A DNA stretch of 35,460 bases from Flavobacterium sp. A45 (GCF_002001005.1 NZ_MUNX01000035.1:1-35460); one strand, 5' to 3'. Positions 9,462 through 18,122 are shown, counted from the stretch's first letter. Numbers and translations are program-made. Notes: generated by a model from the letters alone, not told the origin.

Positions 9462-10382
9462 ATGAAAAAACACATCACCTTATTCATTGCTGGAATGCTT
9501 AGCTTACTTTCAAACGCACAAGAAGTCAAAGTTACGTCAGGAAAAGTACAACGTTTTGAAAATTTTCAATCCAAACTGATTGACGCCCGAAACATAGATG
9601 TATGGTTACCGGATGGTTATTCAAACAAAGAAAAATATGCCGTTTTGTATATGCATGACGGACAAGGATTGTATGATGCCGAAAGCACTTGGAACAAACA
9701 GGCGTGGGAAGTTGACCAAATAGCCGGAAAATTAATAGCAGAAGGTAAAACTCAAAAATTTATTGTTGTTGGAATTTGGAACAATGGAGCCAAACGTCAT
9801 CCTGAATATTTTCCTCAAAAACCGTATGAAAGTTTAACTCAAATTCAAAGAGACACTGTCACAGATCAATTACAAAAAGCAGGCAGAACGAAAGAAATTT
9901 TCAAACCATACTCAGATTTATTCCTAAAATTTTTGGTAACCGAATTGAAACCATTTATCGATAAAAATTTCTCCACTAAACCCGACCAAAAGAACACTTT
10001 TATAGCCGGTTCCAGTATGGGAGGATTGATTTCTATGTACGCCATTTGCGAATATCCAAAAGTTTTCGGAGGCGCGGCTTGTATTTCTACACATTGGCCT
10101 GGAACATTTTCTGCCGATAACAATCCCATTCCAGATGCGTTTGTGAACTATCTAAAAACAAATCTTCCCAATCCAAAAGACCATAAAATCTATTTTGATT
10201 ATGGAGATCAAACTCTAGATGCTTTATACAAACCATTTCAGGAAAAAGTTGATCTCGTGATGAAAGCTAAAGGTTTTACTAACAAAAACTGGGAAACTAA
10301 ATTCTTCCCTGGAGAAAATCATTCAGAGCAAGCATGGGCTAAGCGATTGGATATTCCGCTGTTATTTTTATTAAAGAAATAG
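9462..10382 (+). CDS. Exported alpha/beta-hydrolase, CE1/enterochelin-esterase-like
   Basis: Serine esterase of 306 residues with a signal peptide ending in SNAQ (residue 20). The sequence follows the esterase D / enterochelin esterase-like (CE1) pattern: DVWLPDGY, VLYMHDGQGLYD, then the nucleophile elbow GSSMGG with Ser185, a probable acid in FDYGDQTLD (Asp249 or Asp253), and the catalytic His287 in GENHSEQAW. Relatives remove acetyl or feruloyl groups from polysaccharides or hydrolyse siderophore esters. Here the operon context (GH127, GH13, GH92) favours deacylation of a glycan, which is inference. It is 16 bases after the GH13 gene and 4 bases before the GH92 gene. The exact ester substrate cannot be deduced. 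Confidence 0.85.
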   Translation: MKKHITLFIAGMLSLLSNAQEVKVTSGKVQRFENFQSKLIDARNIDVWLPDGYSNKEKYAVLYMHDGQGLYDAESTWNKQAWEVDQIAGKLIAEGKTQKFIVVGIWNNGAKRHPEYFPQKPYESLTQIQRDTVTDQLQKAGRTKEIFKPYSDLFLKFLVTELKPFIDKNFSTKPDQKNTFIAGSSMGGLISMYAICEYPKVFGGAACISTHWPGTFSADNNPIPDAFVNYLKTNLPNPKDHKIYFDYGDQTLDALYKPFQEKVDLVMKAKGFTNKNWETKFFPGENHSEQAWAKRLDIPLLFLLKK

Positions 10383-10386
10383 AATC

Positions 10387-12534
10387 ATGAAAAAACTAGC
10401 ACTTGTCCTATTCATAACATTATTTTCCTTTCAAAGTTGTTCAAATAAAGAAGAAGCCAAAGACTTTACGCAATTTGTCAATCCATTTATAGGAACAGAT
10501 GGAACAGGTCATACTTTTCCAGGTGCTTGTTTGCCCTTTGGAATGGTGCAACCTAGTCCTGACAATGTAGATATAGGTTGGGATTACACATCGGGTTATC
10601 AATACAAAAATCCGGAAATTCTTGGCTTTTCTCAAACCCATTTGAGCGGAACTGGTATTAATGATTTGGGAGATGTTTTATTGCTTCCTTTTGTGGATAA
10701 CAAAACCAAAAAATTCAAAACCGGCTACAATAAAAAAACAGAAAAAGCCAGTCCTGGTTTTTATTCGGTTACATTAAATGACAGTATAAAAGTAAATCTA
10801 ACTGCAACCGAGAGAGTCGCTTTCAATCAATTTATCTATCCCAAAAACAAAACAAAATTATTGGTTGACATCCAACATGGATTGCGTTTCCTTACTGATT
10901 CTTTGGTATTGGAAAGTAAAGTCAGCATTGAAAACAATACTACCATTTCGGGTTATTGCTATAACAAAAACTGGGTAGAAAGAAAATACTACTTTACGCT
11001 GATTTTCGATAATCCGTTTTCAAGTATAAAAGAATTACCAAAAAAAGCGAAAGAAAATGCACCGCGTTATATTCTTGATTTTGAGTTAAAAAACAAAACG
11101 TTGCAAGCCAAAATTGCTTTTTCAACCGTAAGTATTGAAGGTGCGAAAAACAATCTAAAAACGGAATTACCCAATTGGAATTTTGAGCAAACAGTAACCA
11201 AAGCCAAAGCAAAATGGAACAATTACTTAGCAAAAATCGAAATTGAAGCTCCTCAAAAACAAAAAGAAATATTTTATACTTCCTTATACCATTTGTTTAC
11301 CCAGCCCAGTAACATTGCCGATGTTGATGGAAAATACCGCGGTGCCGATGACAAAGTCGCTACAGCACCAAACGGGCAGTATTACTCTACCCTATCGCTT
11401 TGGGATACTTATCGTGCAGCAAATCCATTGTATACCATACTTGTTCCAGAACGTGTAAACGCTTTTATAAACACAATGCTCCTTCATCATAAGGCTGCGG
11501 GATATTTGCCCATTTGGACGGTTTGGGGACAAGAAAACAATTGCATGATTGGTAATCATGCCATTCCGATTATAACGGAAGCATACAACAAAGGATTTAA
11601 GGGCTTTGATGCCAACGAAGCTTTGCAAGCTATGATTGAAACAACCTCAAAAAATCATCCTAACAATGATTGGGAATTATACAATAAATATGGATATTAT
11701 CCGTTTGATAAAATTGATAATGAATCCGTTTCCAGAACCTTAGAAAGCGGTTATGATGATTATTGCGTGGCATTATTAGCCGAAAAATTAGGAAGTAAAA
11801 CCATTGCCGAAACCTATTACAAAAGAGCTTCTTACTACAAAAACTTATTCGACAAAGAAACTAGATTAATGAGAGGAAAAGATACTCAAGGGAATTGGAG
11901 AACTCCATTTGACCCTCTAAAACCGACATCCCCTATGAACAATCCTGGAGATTATACCGAAGCCAACGCTTGGCAATACTCCTGGGCTTCTACCCAACAC
12001 GATATTCCGGGAATGACAAATCTTTTAGGCGGAAAGGACGCTTTTACAAAACAATTAAACACTTTTTTTACCATCCAATCTGAAAAAGACAACAAGCACT
12101 TAGGTCAAGAAGGTATGATTGGACAATACGCTCACGGAAATGAACCTAGTCATCACATATCTTATTTGTACTCATTCTCAAACGAACCCGAAAAAGGTAA
12201 AAAATTAATCACCCAAATCTACAACCAGTTTTACAACAACACTCCAAACGGAATTACAGGAAATGATGATTGTGGCCAAATGAGCGCTTGGTACATTTTT
12301 ACCACTTTAGGATTTTACCCTATTAATCCAGCAACTGGATCATTTGTTTTTGGAGTGCCACAGGTCAAAAAAGCAACAATTCATCTTACCGACAATAAAA
12401 CTTTGACTATTATTTACAATGGAAGTTCATACAAAAAAATCACTCTTAACGGGGAAAAAATCGACGGCATCGAAATCAATTATTCGCAAATCATGCAGGG
12501 TGGAGAATTAAAATTTGAAAAAAAAAACAATTAG
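10387..12534 (+). CDS. GH92 alpha-mannosidase lipoprotein
   Basis: Calcium-dependent exo-alpha-mannosidase family member of 715 residues. The signal peptide ends in a lipobox (LFSFQSC, Cys18), so it is anchored in the outer membrane. The N-terminal beta-sandwich has the diagnostic NPFIGTDGTGHTFPGA and PFGMVQPSPD. The (alpha/alpha)6 domain carries LSLWDTYRAANPLYT, GQENNCMIGNHA, and DYTEANAWQYSW with Glu525 in the place of the family's general acid. It also carries GNDDCGQMSAWY with Asp627/Asp628 in the region of the catalytic-base aspartates. Length is normal for GH92. Linkage specificity (alpha-1,2, 1,3, 1,4 or phospho-mannose) cannot be told. It is the last gene of the AraC-linked operon; no strong U-tract terminator was found after it. 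Confidence 0.93.
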   Translation: MKKLALVLFITLFSFQSCSNKEEAKDFTQFVNPFIGTDGTGHTFPGACLPFGMVQPSPDNVDIGWDYTSGYQYKNPEILGFSQTHLSGTGINDLGDVLLLPFVDNKTKKFKTGYNKKTEKASPGFYSVTLNDSIKVNLTATERVAFNQFIYPKNKTKLLVDIQHGLRFLTDSLVLESKVSIENNTTISGYCYNKNWVERKYYFTLIFDNPFSSIKELPKKAKENAPRYILDFELKNKTLQAKIAFSTVSIEGAKNNLKTELPNWNFEQTVTKAKAKWNNYLAKIEIEAPQKQKEIFYTSLYHLFTQPSNIADVDGKYRGADDKVATAPNGQYYSTLSLWDTYRAANPLYTILVPERVNAFINTMLLHHKAAGYLPIWTVWGQENNCMIGNHAIPIITEAYNKGFKGFDANEALQAMIETTSKNHPNNDWELYNKYGYYPFDKIDNESVSRTLESGYDDYCVALLAEKLGSKTIAETYYKRASYYKNLFDKETRLMRGKDTQGNWRTPFDPLKPTSPMNNPGDYTEANAWQYSWASTQHDIPGMTNLLGGKDAFTKQLNTFFTIQSEKDNKHLGQEGMIGQYAHGNEPSHHISYLYSFSNEPEKGKKLITQIYNQFYNNTPNGITGNDDCGQMSAWYIFTTLGFYPINPATGSFVFGVPQVKKATIHLTDNKTLTIIYNGSSYKKITLNGEKIDGIEINYSQIMQGGELKFEKKNN

Positions 12535-12660
12535 AGCATGACCCAGTTAAGTAAAGTGACTAAAACAGGACTCCTCTTGCACAGCCACTTTGCTCAACAG
12601 GATCGGGCTACTTCGGTAGCTTCTTTCTATCCCTCAAGTTCACGTACTACCGTTCTACAA
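12535..12660. other. Non-coding patch of unusual base composition with a UUCG hairpin
   Basis: About 46% G+C by my count, well above the flanking genes, with no convincing reading frame. It contains a hairpin GCTAC-TTCG-GTAGC at 12607-12620 followed by TTCTTTCT. This could be a weak terminator for the GH92 operon or part of a structured RNA or mobile-element remnant. Nothing was recognised by family. Confidence 0.35.
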
Positions 12661-12665
12661 GAATA

Positions 12666-12697
12666 TTTTTTGCTAACTATCAAAATTCGTATATTTA
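12666..12697 (+). promoter_or_regulatory. Putative promoter of the DUF2141 gene
   Basis: TTTTTTG (ending at 12672) is followed after 17 bases by TATATTTA (12690-12697). This resembles the -33/-7 pair with A replacing the final G of TAnnTTTG. The start codon is at 12745. Confidence 0.4.
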
Positions 12698-12744
12698 TAG
12701 GGCTCCAAATTATAAAATAATATTGCCACCTTAAATCAATAACA

Positions 12745-13164
12745 ATGTCAAAATTTTTCCTCCCAATTCTATTATTCATTTCCAGCTTTGTATTTGCCCA
12801 AAATTTAGATCTTACCGTTTCCGTTTCGGGGATAAAAAACAACACCGGATCGCTAACCGCTGAATTATATAATGCCAAAGACAAATTTCTTAAAGTATCC
12901 TATAAGGCTATTTCCTCTCCTATTAAATCCAATTCGGCTACAGTTACTTTTACTGAGATCCCAAAAGGAGAATATACAGTCCTAATCTATCATGACGAAA
13001 ATAAGAACGGAAAACTGGACAAAAACTTCATCGGAATGCCGAAAGAACCTGTTGCCTGTTCCAATAATGCAAAAGGTTTTATGGGACCTCCTAAATACGA
13101 TGATGCAAAATTCACAATTACTTCAGATTCAAAAATCATCATCAAAATGAATGATGCGCTTTAA
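12745..13164 (+). CDS. DUF2141 family exported protein
   Basis: Small exported protein of 139 residues with a signal peptide ending in FVFAQ (residue 19). The mature part is a predicted beta-sandwich carrying the hallmark DUF2141 pattern: LTVSVSGIKNNTGSL near the N-terminus, then GEYTVLIYHDENKNGKLD, followed by IGMPKEP and GFMGPPKYDDAKF. The DENKNGKLD stretch looks like a small acidic metal-binding loop. The family is common in Bacteroidota and Proteobacteria and has no established function. It stands alone between the GH92 operon and convergent typA, with its own likely promoter. Confidence 0.88.
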   Translation: MSKFFLPILLFISSFVFAQNLDLTVSVSGIKNNTGSLTAELYNAKDKFLKVSYKAISSPIKSNSATVTFTEIPKGEYTVLIYHDENKNGKLDKNFIGMPKEPVACSNNAKGFMGPPKYDDAKFTITSDSKIIIKMNDAL

Positions 13165-13177
13165 CAGAGAAGTCCCA

Positions 13178-13218
13178 AAAAGCAAAAATCCCAAATTCCA
13201 GTACTTAGGAATTTGGGA
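13178..13218 (-). terminator. Rho-independent terminator of typA
   Basis: Perfect 11-bp stem (TCCCAAATTCC at 13189-13199 with GGAATTTGGGA at 13208-13218) and an 8-base loop. In the minus direction the hairpin is followed by TTTTTGCTTTTT. On the plus side the U-run is poor, so it mainly serves typA although it lies between convergent genes. Confidence 0.8.
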
Positions 13219-13243
13219 CTTTAAATATTGAAATTTAAATCTT

Positions 13244-15040
13244 TTAGATTTTAAATCTTTTTCTATCTGTTTCTGTCAAATATATTTTTCTCAAACGAAT
13301 AGATTTTGGAGTTACCTCTACATATTCATCTTTTTGAATGTATTCTAAAGCTTCTTCAAGAGAGAAAATGATTGGAGGAATAATTCTCGCTTTTTCATCA
13401 TTACCAGACGAACGAACGTTTGATTGTTTTTTCTCTTTAGTTACGTTTACACACATATCATCACCACGAGAGTTTTCTCCAATTACCTGACCTTCGTAAA
13501 TTTCAGCATTTGGTTCAACAAAAAACTTACCACGATCTTGCAATTTATCGATAGAATAAGGAATAGCTTTTCCTTTTTCCATAGAAATCAATGAACCTTT
13601 GTTACGTCCAGCAATTTCTCCTTTGTAAGGTTCGTATCCTATAAAACGGTGTGCCATAATAGCCTCACCAGCAGTAGCGGTAAGCAATTGATTACGCAAT
13701 CCAATAATTCCACGGGATGGAATGTTGAATTTTACAATCATACGCTCCCCTTTAGTTTCCATACTCAGCATTTCACCTTTACGCATAGTAACGAACTCAA
13801 CCGCTCTACCTGAAAGAGTTTCTGGTAAATCAATTGTCAATTCCTCAATTGGCTCACATTTTTTACCGTCAATTTCTTTGATGATAACTTGTGGTTGACC
13901 GATTTGCAACTCATAACCTTCTCTTCTCATTGTTTCAATAAGAACAGACAAGTGAAGTACACCACGACCAAAAACCATGAACTTATCAGCTGAATCAGTT
14001 TCACCCAATTTCATTGCTAAGTTTTTCTCTAATTCTTTTGTCAAACGCTCTCTAATATGACGAGAAGTTACAAATTTACCCTCTTTTCCAAAGAAAGGAG
14101 AATCGTTAATTGTAAACAACATACTCATTGTAGGTTCGTCAATATCAATTGTTTTTAGACCTTCTGGATTTTCAAAATCAGCAATAGTATCACCAATTTC
14201 AAAACCTTCAACTCCAATGATTGCACAAATATCTCCAGCAATAACTTGTTGCACTTTTTTACGACCAAGTCCTTCAAAAGTATGAAGCTCTTTGATACGA
14301 GATTTAGATATAGTACCATCTCTTTTTACCAATGAGATTGGCATACCTTCATTCAAAACACCTCTTTCCAAACGACCAATTGCAATACGACCTGTAAATG
14401 CAGAGAAATCTAAAGAGGTAATCAACATTTGTGGAGTTCCTTCAGAAACTTTAGGAGCTGGTACATTCTCGATAACCATGTCCAACAATGCTTCAACATT
14501 ATCAGTTACGTTTTCCCAATGATCAGACATCCAGTTATTCTTAGCTGAACCATAAACGGTTGGGAAATCCAACTGCCATTCTTGAGCACCTAATTCAAAC
14601 ATTAAGTCAAAAACTTTTTCATGAACTTCTTCAGGAGTACAGTTTTCTTTATCTACTTTATTGATTACAACACAAGGTTTTAATCCTAAGTCAATTGCTT
14701 TTTGCAATACAAAACGAGTTTGTGGCATTGGACCTTCAAAAGCATCTACCAAAAGGCAAACACCATCAGCCATATTCAATACACGCTCCACCTCACCACC
14801 AAAATCGGCGTGACCAGGAGTATCGATAATATTGATTTTTGTACCTTTATATTGAACCGAAACATTCTTTGAAGTAATTGTAATACCTCTTTCGCGCTCT
14901 AAGTCGTTATTATCAAGGATTAAGTCACCTGTGTTTTCGTTGTCACGAAATAATTGACAGTGATACATAATTTTATCAACCAAAGTTGTTTTACCGTGAT
15001 CGACGTGGGCAATAATTGCAATGTTTCTAATAGCTTCCAT
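13244..15040 (-). CDS. typA: Ribosome-associated translational GTPase TypA/BipA
   Basis: EF-G-like GTPase of 598 residues, the normal TypA length, which binds the ribosome and supports 50S assembly and stress adaptation. The G domain shows the P-loop AHVDHGKT near the N-terminus, the switch I region [15 protein letters not shown] and NKVDKE. Domain II follows ([17 protein letters not shown]). The TypA-specific C-terminal part contains [35 protein letters not shown] and the closing RKIYL segment. It lacks EF-G domain IV, as expected. It is transcribed alone from a promoter with a TACCTTTG -7 element and ends in a strong hairpin terminator. Confidence 0.97.
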   Translation of the reverse strand: MEAIRNIAIIAHVDHGKTTLVDKIMYHCQLFRDNENTGDLILDNNDLERERGITITSKNVSVQYKGTKINIIDTPGHADFGGEVERVLNMADGVCLLVDAFEGPMPQTRFVLQKAIDLGLKPCVVINKVDKENCTPEEVHEKVFDLMFELGAQEWQLDFPTVYGSAKNNWMSDHWENVTDNVEALLDMVIENVPAPKVSEGTPQMLITSLDFSAFTGRIAIGRLERGVLNEGMPISLVKRDGTISKSRIKELHTFEGLGRKKVQQVIAGDICAIIGVEGFEIGDTIADFENPEGLKTIDIDEPTMSMLFTINDSPFFGKEGKFVTSRHIRERLTKELEKNLAMKLGETDSADKFMVFGRGVLHLSVLIETMRREGYELQIGQPQVIIKEIDGKKCEPIEELTIDLPETLSGRAVEFVTMRKGEMLSMETKGERMIVKFNIPSRGIIGLRNQLLTATAGEAIMAHRFIGYEPYKGEIAGRNKGSLISMEKGKAIPYSIDKLQDRGKFFVEPNAEIYEGQVIGENSRGDDMCVNVTKEKKQSNVRSSGNDEKARIIPPIIFSLEEALEYIQKDEYVEVTPKSIRLRKIYLTETDRKRFKI

Positions 15041-15059
15041 CTGTGATTTTTAATGGGTG

Positions 15060-15067
15060 CAAAGGTA
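15060..15067 (-). promoter_or_regulatory. -7 promoter element of typA
   Basis: Read on the minus strand, TACCTTTG is an exact TAnnTTTG match 19 bases before the typA start codon. A T-rich run (GGTTTTTT) lies about 20 bases upstream at the -33 position but is not a clean TTG. Confidence 0.7.
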
Positions 15068-15201
15068 CACTTTATTTTGATATAAAAAACCTTTACACAA
15101 TAGTTTGCTATTTTGTTAACACATAAGCACTTATTATAAACTTAAAATTACGATGTCGGAATTTATTTAAAACATCGTTTTAAATTTTAACATTTATTAA
15201 T

Positions 15202-15209
15202 TATATTTG
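15202..15209 (+). promoter_or_regulatory. -7-like element almost touching the histidine-kinase start codon
   Basis: TATATTTG is an exact TAnnTTTG match ending only 4 bases before the ATG at 15214. If active, transcription would begin at or very near the start codon and give a leaderless mRNA. A T-run at 15178-15181 sits about 20 bases upstream but is not a good -33 box. Confidence 0.4.
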
Positions 15210-15213
15210 ATTA

Positions 15214-16929
15214 ATGAAAAACAAAGCCAACCAAATAACCTTAATCTACACCCTTTTCGCATTATTTTTAGCTATCATTAGCTTTAAATTAGCCAAGCAA
15301 TACTCTTCTTATTTGGATTGCTATAATTTCAGTTTCATCAAAGACATATTCTTCATCACTATCACAGGAATACTCTTTAGATACATCTTGTCCAAAAACG
15401 ACAAAAGAAACACTGAAATCAATAAAAATCTCAGACAAACTAACGATAAATTAAAAGAGTCAAACGACAAATACGACATCGTTGCCAAAGCCACTAGCGA
15501 CACTATTTGGGACTGGAAAATTCCAGAGGACCAAATCACATGGAATAAGGGAATCAAAGGGATATTCGGCTATAGCCAAGATCAAGTAGGAAAAAATTCC
15601 AAATGGTGGTTTGATAATATCCATCCTGAAGACAGTATAAAAATGTCTGTAAAACTCTATTCTTTTTTAGAACAAAAAACAGAAAAGTGGCAGGATCAAT
15701 ATCGCTTTAAATGCGGAGACGGTACATACAAATATGTATTAGACAGAGGCTTTATTCTAAAAGATGAAAACGGGAAAGCTATCAGAATGATTGGCGCCAT
15801 ACAAGACATTACCAAACAAAAGGAAGAAGAAAACCGCTTAAAATTACTCGAAACCGTTTTCACCGAAGCTAAAGATTCTATCATTATCACCCAAGCAGCC
15901 TCAGATGACAATCAAATCCCAAAAATAGTTTTTGCCAACCCTGCATTTAGTAAAATGTCAGGTTATGAACATTTCGAGATTATAGGTAAATCTCCTAATT
16001 TCTTTATGGGGAAAGATTCCGATCTACAGGAAATTGAAAAATTAATAAACTCAATAAAAAACAAAAAAGAATGCTTTCTAGAAATCATACTTTACAAAAA
16101 AGACCAATCCGAATACTGGGTCAGATTATCATTTATTCCGGTTTACAACCTTGAACACGATCTTTCACACTGGATTTCTATACAAAGAGACATTACTGAA
16201 GAAAAAAAATTAGAAAAAGAAAAAGAAATACTCATTCGAGAATTAACCCAAAACAACAAAGATTTAAAGCAATTCTCCTATATCACATCCCATAATTTAA
16301 GAGCTCCCCTATCAAACTTGACTGGATTACTGAACCTAATTGACGACTTTACAATTGAAGACGAAGAATTAAAAGAAATCTTAACAGGATTTAAGTTATC
16401 TACACTTTTACTCAACGAAACTATCAATGATCTCGCCAAAGTAATAACCATAAAAGACAGCACATCCATACAAAACGAAGAATTACAAATACAAGACATT
16501 TTCAAAAACATCCTAAATCAACTCCATATTCAGCTCGATAACACAAAACCTCAGTTAAACATCAACTATGGAAATGTTTCCAAAATACACACTAACAAAG
16601 CCTATTTTGAAAGTATCTTCATCAATTTACTTACCAATTCCTTAAAATACAGATCCAAAAACAGAGAATTAGTAATTGATATCACAATAACCGAAGAAGA
16701 AAATGATACTATAAAAATCATTTTCAGAGACAATGGTATAGGTATTGATTTAGAAAGAAATAAAAATAAAATTTTCGGTCTTTACCAAAGATTTCATGAT
16801 TACCCAGACAGCAAAGGCTTAGGCCTATTCTTGGTTAAATCACAAATAGAAACTATGGGAGGTACAATTAGTATACAAAGCGAGATTGAAAATGGAACTG
16901 AATTTATACTGACTTTTAAATCCCTATAA
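15214..16929 (+). CDS. Membrane PAS/LOV-like sensor histidine kinase
   Basis: Sensor kinase of 571 residues. Two N-terminal membrane helices (about 8-26 and 40-59) are followed by a PAS/PAC domain (about 85-200; TIWDWKI, VLDRGF, IGAIQDIT). A second PAS domain (about 208-328) looks like a LOV domain: IVFANPAFSKMSGY, then GKSPNFFMG, YWVRLSFIPV and SIQRDIT. The photoactive cysteine position of LOV domains (GRNCRFLQG) is Pro261 here. The dimerisation/phosphoacceptor region has His360 in SHNLRAPL. The ATPase domain shows the N box (Asn475 in NLLTNSLKYR), DNGIG at 506-510 and GLGLFLVK from 535. It is followed after 1 base by a stand-alone receiver gene, its likely partner. The stimulus is unknown. 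Confidence 0.92.
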   Translation: MKNKANQITLIYTLFALFLAIISFKLAKQYSSYLDCYNFSFIKDIFFITITGILFRYILSKNDKRNTEINKNLRQTNDKLKESNDKYDIVAKATSDTIWDWKIPEDQITWNKGIKGIFGYSQDQVGKNSKWWFDNIHPEDSIKMSVKLYSFLEQKTEKWQDQYRFKCGDGTYKYVLDRGFILKDENGKAIRMIGAIQDITKQKEEENRLKLLETVFTEAKDSIIITQAASDDNQIPKIVFANPAFSKMSGYEHFEIIGKSPNFFMGKDSDLQEIEKLINSIKNKKECFLEIILYKKDQSEYWVRLSFIPVYNLEHDLSHWISIQRDITEEKKLEKEKEILIRELTQNNKDLKQFSYITSHNLRAPLSNLTGLLNLIDDFTIEDEELKEILTGFKLSTLLLNETINDLAKVITIKDSTSIQNEELQIQDIFKNILNQLHIQLDNTKPQLNINYGNVSKIHTNKAYFESIFINLLTNSLKYRSKNRELVIDITITEEENDTIKIIFRDNGIGIDLERNKNKIFGLYQRFHDYPDSKGLGLFLVKSQIETMGGTISIQSEIENGTEFILTFKSL

Positions 16930-16930
16930 A

Positions 16931-17329
16931 ATGTTAGAGTTAATTATGTGCATCGATGACGACCCTATCACATTGATGCTATTCAAAAAAGTAATACAAA
17001 AAGGCTCTTTTGCAAGAGAAATAATTAATGCCACTAATGGCTATGAAGCAATTAGACTAATAAATTCAATCAATAATTCCTCTGATCAAGAAAAAAAACC
17101 ACAATTAATCTTTCTAGATTTAAACATGCCTGTAATGGGAGGATGGGAATTTCTCGACCTATTCAATGCTTCCAATTATTTCAACCTAAACAATACAAAA
17201 GTCATCATCCTGACTTCAACTATAGACCCTGAGGATATCAAAAAATCAAAATCATATCCCAATGTCATCGAATTCCTTTCCAAACCCATAACAGTTGAAA
17301 TGCTAAATTTCTTAAAGACTAAATTGTAA
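16931..17329 (+). CDS. Single-domain response regulator (CheY-like receiver)
   Basis: Receiver-only protein of 132 residues without an output domain. The acidic pocket is Asp9-Asp11 (CIDDDP), the phospho-acceptor is Asp63 in FLDLNMPVMGG, the switch residue is Thr95 or Ser96 in ILTST, and the conserved lysine is Lys118 in LSKPIT. The gene starts 1 base after the kinase stop codon, so the two are surely co-transcribed and probably form a signalling pair. Having no DNA-binding part, it must act through protein contacts or pass phosphate onward in a relay. The hairpin at 17382-17412 can terminate this transcript. Confidence 0.93.
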   Translation: MLELIMCIDDDPITLMLFKKVIQKGSFAREIINATNGYEAIRLINSINNSSDQEKKPQLIFLDLNMPVMGGWEFLDLFNASNYFNLNNTKVIILTSTIDPEDIKKSKSYPNVIEFLSKPITVEMLNFLKTKL

Positions 17330-17381
17330 TTTTTTTTCAACAACGGGATACACCACCATTCACTTCACAAAAAATAACCAT

Positions 17382-17412
17382 AAAAAAAAGCCCCTTAAAA
17401 AGGAGCTTTTTT
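17382..17412. terminator. Bidirectional terminator between response regulator and rpsT
   Basis: Stem AAAAAGC-CCCTT paired with AAGG-A-GCTTTTT, one mismatch, short A loop. A-runs on the left and T-runs on the right give a U-tract in both directions, which suits the two converging genes. Confidence 0.75.
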
Positions 17413-17429
17413 AATATAAACTTTATTAC

Positions 17430-17681
17430 TTACAGTTTAGCAACATGCTTAGTTAACTTAGACTTCAAGTTTGAAGCTTTGTTATCATGAATGATGTTTT
17501 TCTTTGCTAATTTATCTATCATAGAGATAACACTTGACAACTTTGAAGTCGCATCAGCTTTATCAGTTGCAATTCTTAATGCTTTGATAGCATTACGAGT
17601 CGTTTTATGTTGGTATCTATTTAATACTCTTCTCTTTTCGTTACTTCTAATTCTTTTTAGAGCTGACTTATGATTTGCCAT
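17430..17681 (-). CDS. rpsT: 30S ribosomal protein S20
   Basis: Primary 16S rRNA-binding protein of the small subunit, 83 residues, highly basic and all-helical. The N-terminus MANHKSALKRIRSNEKRR is diagnostic, and the C-terminal helix ends in TKHVAKL. Length is normal for S20. It lies 154 bases downstream of two tRNA-Glu genes on the same strand. No exact TAnnTTTG element was found in that gap, so it may be co-transcribed with the tRNAs (inference). It ends at the bidirectional hairpin at 17382-17412. Confidence 0.97.
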   Translation of the reverse strand: MANHKSALKRIRSNEKRRVLNRYQHKTTRNAIKALRIATDKADATSKLSSVISMIDKLAKKNIIHDNKASNLKSKLTKHVAKL

Positions 17682-17835
17682 TTTTTTTAATTTTTAATTG
17701 TAATAATTATTTATAAACTATCAGTTAAAAAAGAAAAACCTCCCACAATTATAATTATAATCACTTTGGTTTTAACTAATAAAATAAAAATCGAGACACA
17801 ACCCTTATTTCACAAAACTTATTTACAACTAATTG

Positions 17836-17907
17836 TAGTCCGTGGGGGAATCGAACCCCCCTTACCAGGATGAAAACCTGGCGTCCTAACCGATAGACGA
17901 ACGGACC
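17836..17907 (-). tRNA. tRNA-Glu (anticodon TTC), promoter-distal copy
   Basis: The minus strand folds into a cloverleaf. The acceptor stem GGTCCGT pairs with ACGGACT, with a G-U at the first pair. The anticodon arm is CCAGG-TTTTCAT-CCTGG with anticodon TTC, and the T arm carries GTTCGATTC. The discriminator is A and CCA is not encoded, so the 3' end needs CCA-adding enzyme. It is identical to the copy at 17955-18026. Confidence 0.96.
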
Positions 17908-17954
17908 ATTACCCTTTTTCCGATGGATTTCGTTTCTCAATCAAATGAGATTTG

Positions 17955-18026
17955 TAGTCCGTGGGGGAATCGAACCCCCCTTACCAGGATGAAAACCTGG
18001 CGTCCTAACCGATAGACGAACGGACC
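17955..18026 (-). tRNA. tRNA-Glu (anticodon TTC), promoter-proximal copy
   Basis: Identical in sequence and structure to the neighbouring tRNA-Glu gene. The two are separated by 47 bases and were probably produced by tandem duplication. It lies about 40 bases after a strong -33/-7 promoter, so both tRNAs are likely processed from one transcript. CCA is not encoded. Confidence 0.96.
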
Positions 18027-18064
18027 GCTGCTTTTGTAGCAACACTACTTCTGTAATGCGGATG

Positions 18065-18094
18065 CAAAAATACAACTATTTTTGAGAAGCGCAA
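18065..18094 (-). promoter_or_regulatory. Promoter of the tRNA-Glu pair
   Basis: On the minus strand TTG (18092-18094) is followed after 19 bases by TATTTTTG (18065-18072), a textbook Bacteroidota TTG/TAnnTTTG pair. Expected transcription start is near 18058, about 30 bases before the first tRNA. Confidence 0.75.
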
Positions 18095-18122
18095 TAGTAG
18101 AGGCAAAAAAATTTATTTTTTT

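Noticed and set aside
12538..12720. Open frame of 60 codons right after the GH92 stop
   Set aside because: Its residue make-up looks like random translation, it has no signal or domain pattern, it overlaps the UUCG hairpin and the putative DUF2141 promoter, and its start lies just 3 bases after the GH92 stop only by chance.
17836..18026. Repeated tRNA-Glu sequence considered as an attachment-site duplication of an integrated element
   Set aside because: Both copies are complete tRNAs only 47 bases apart, and no integrase or cargo lies between them.
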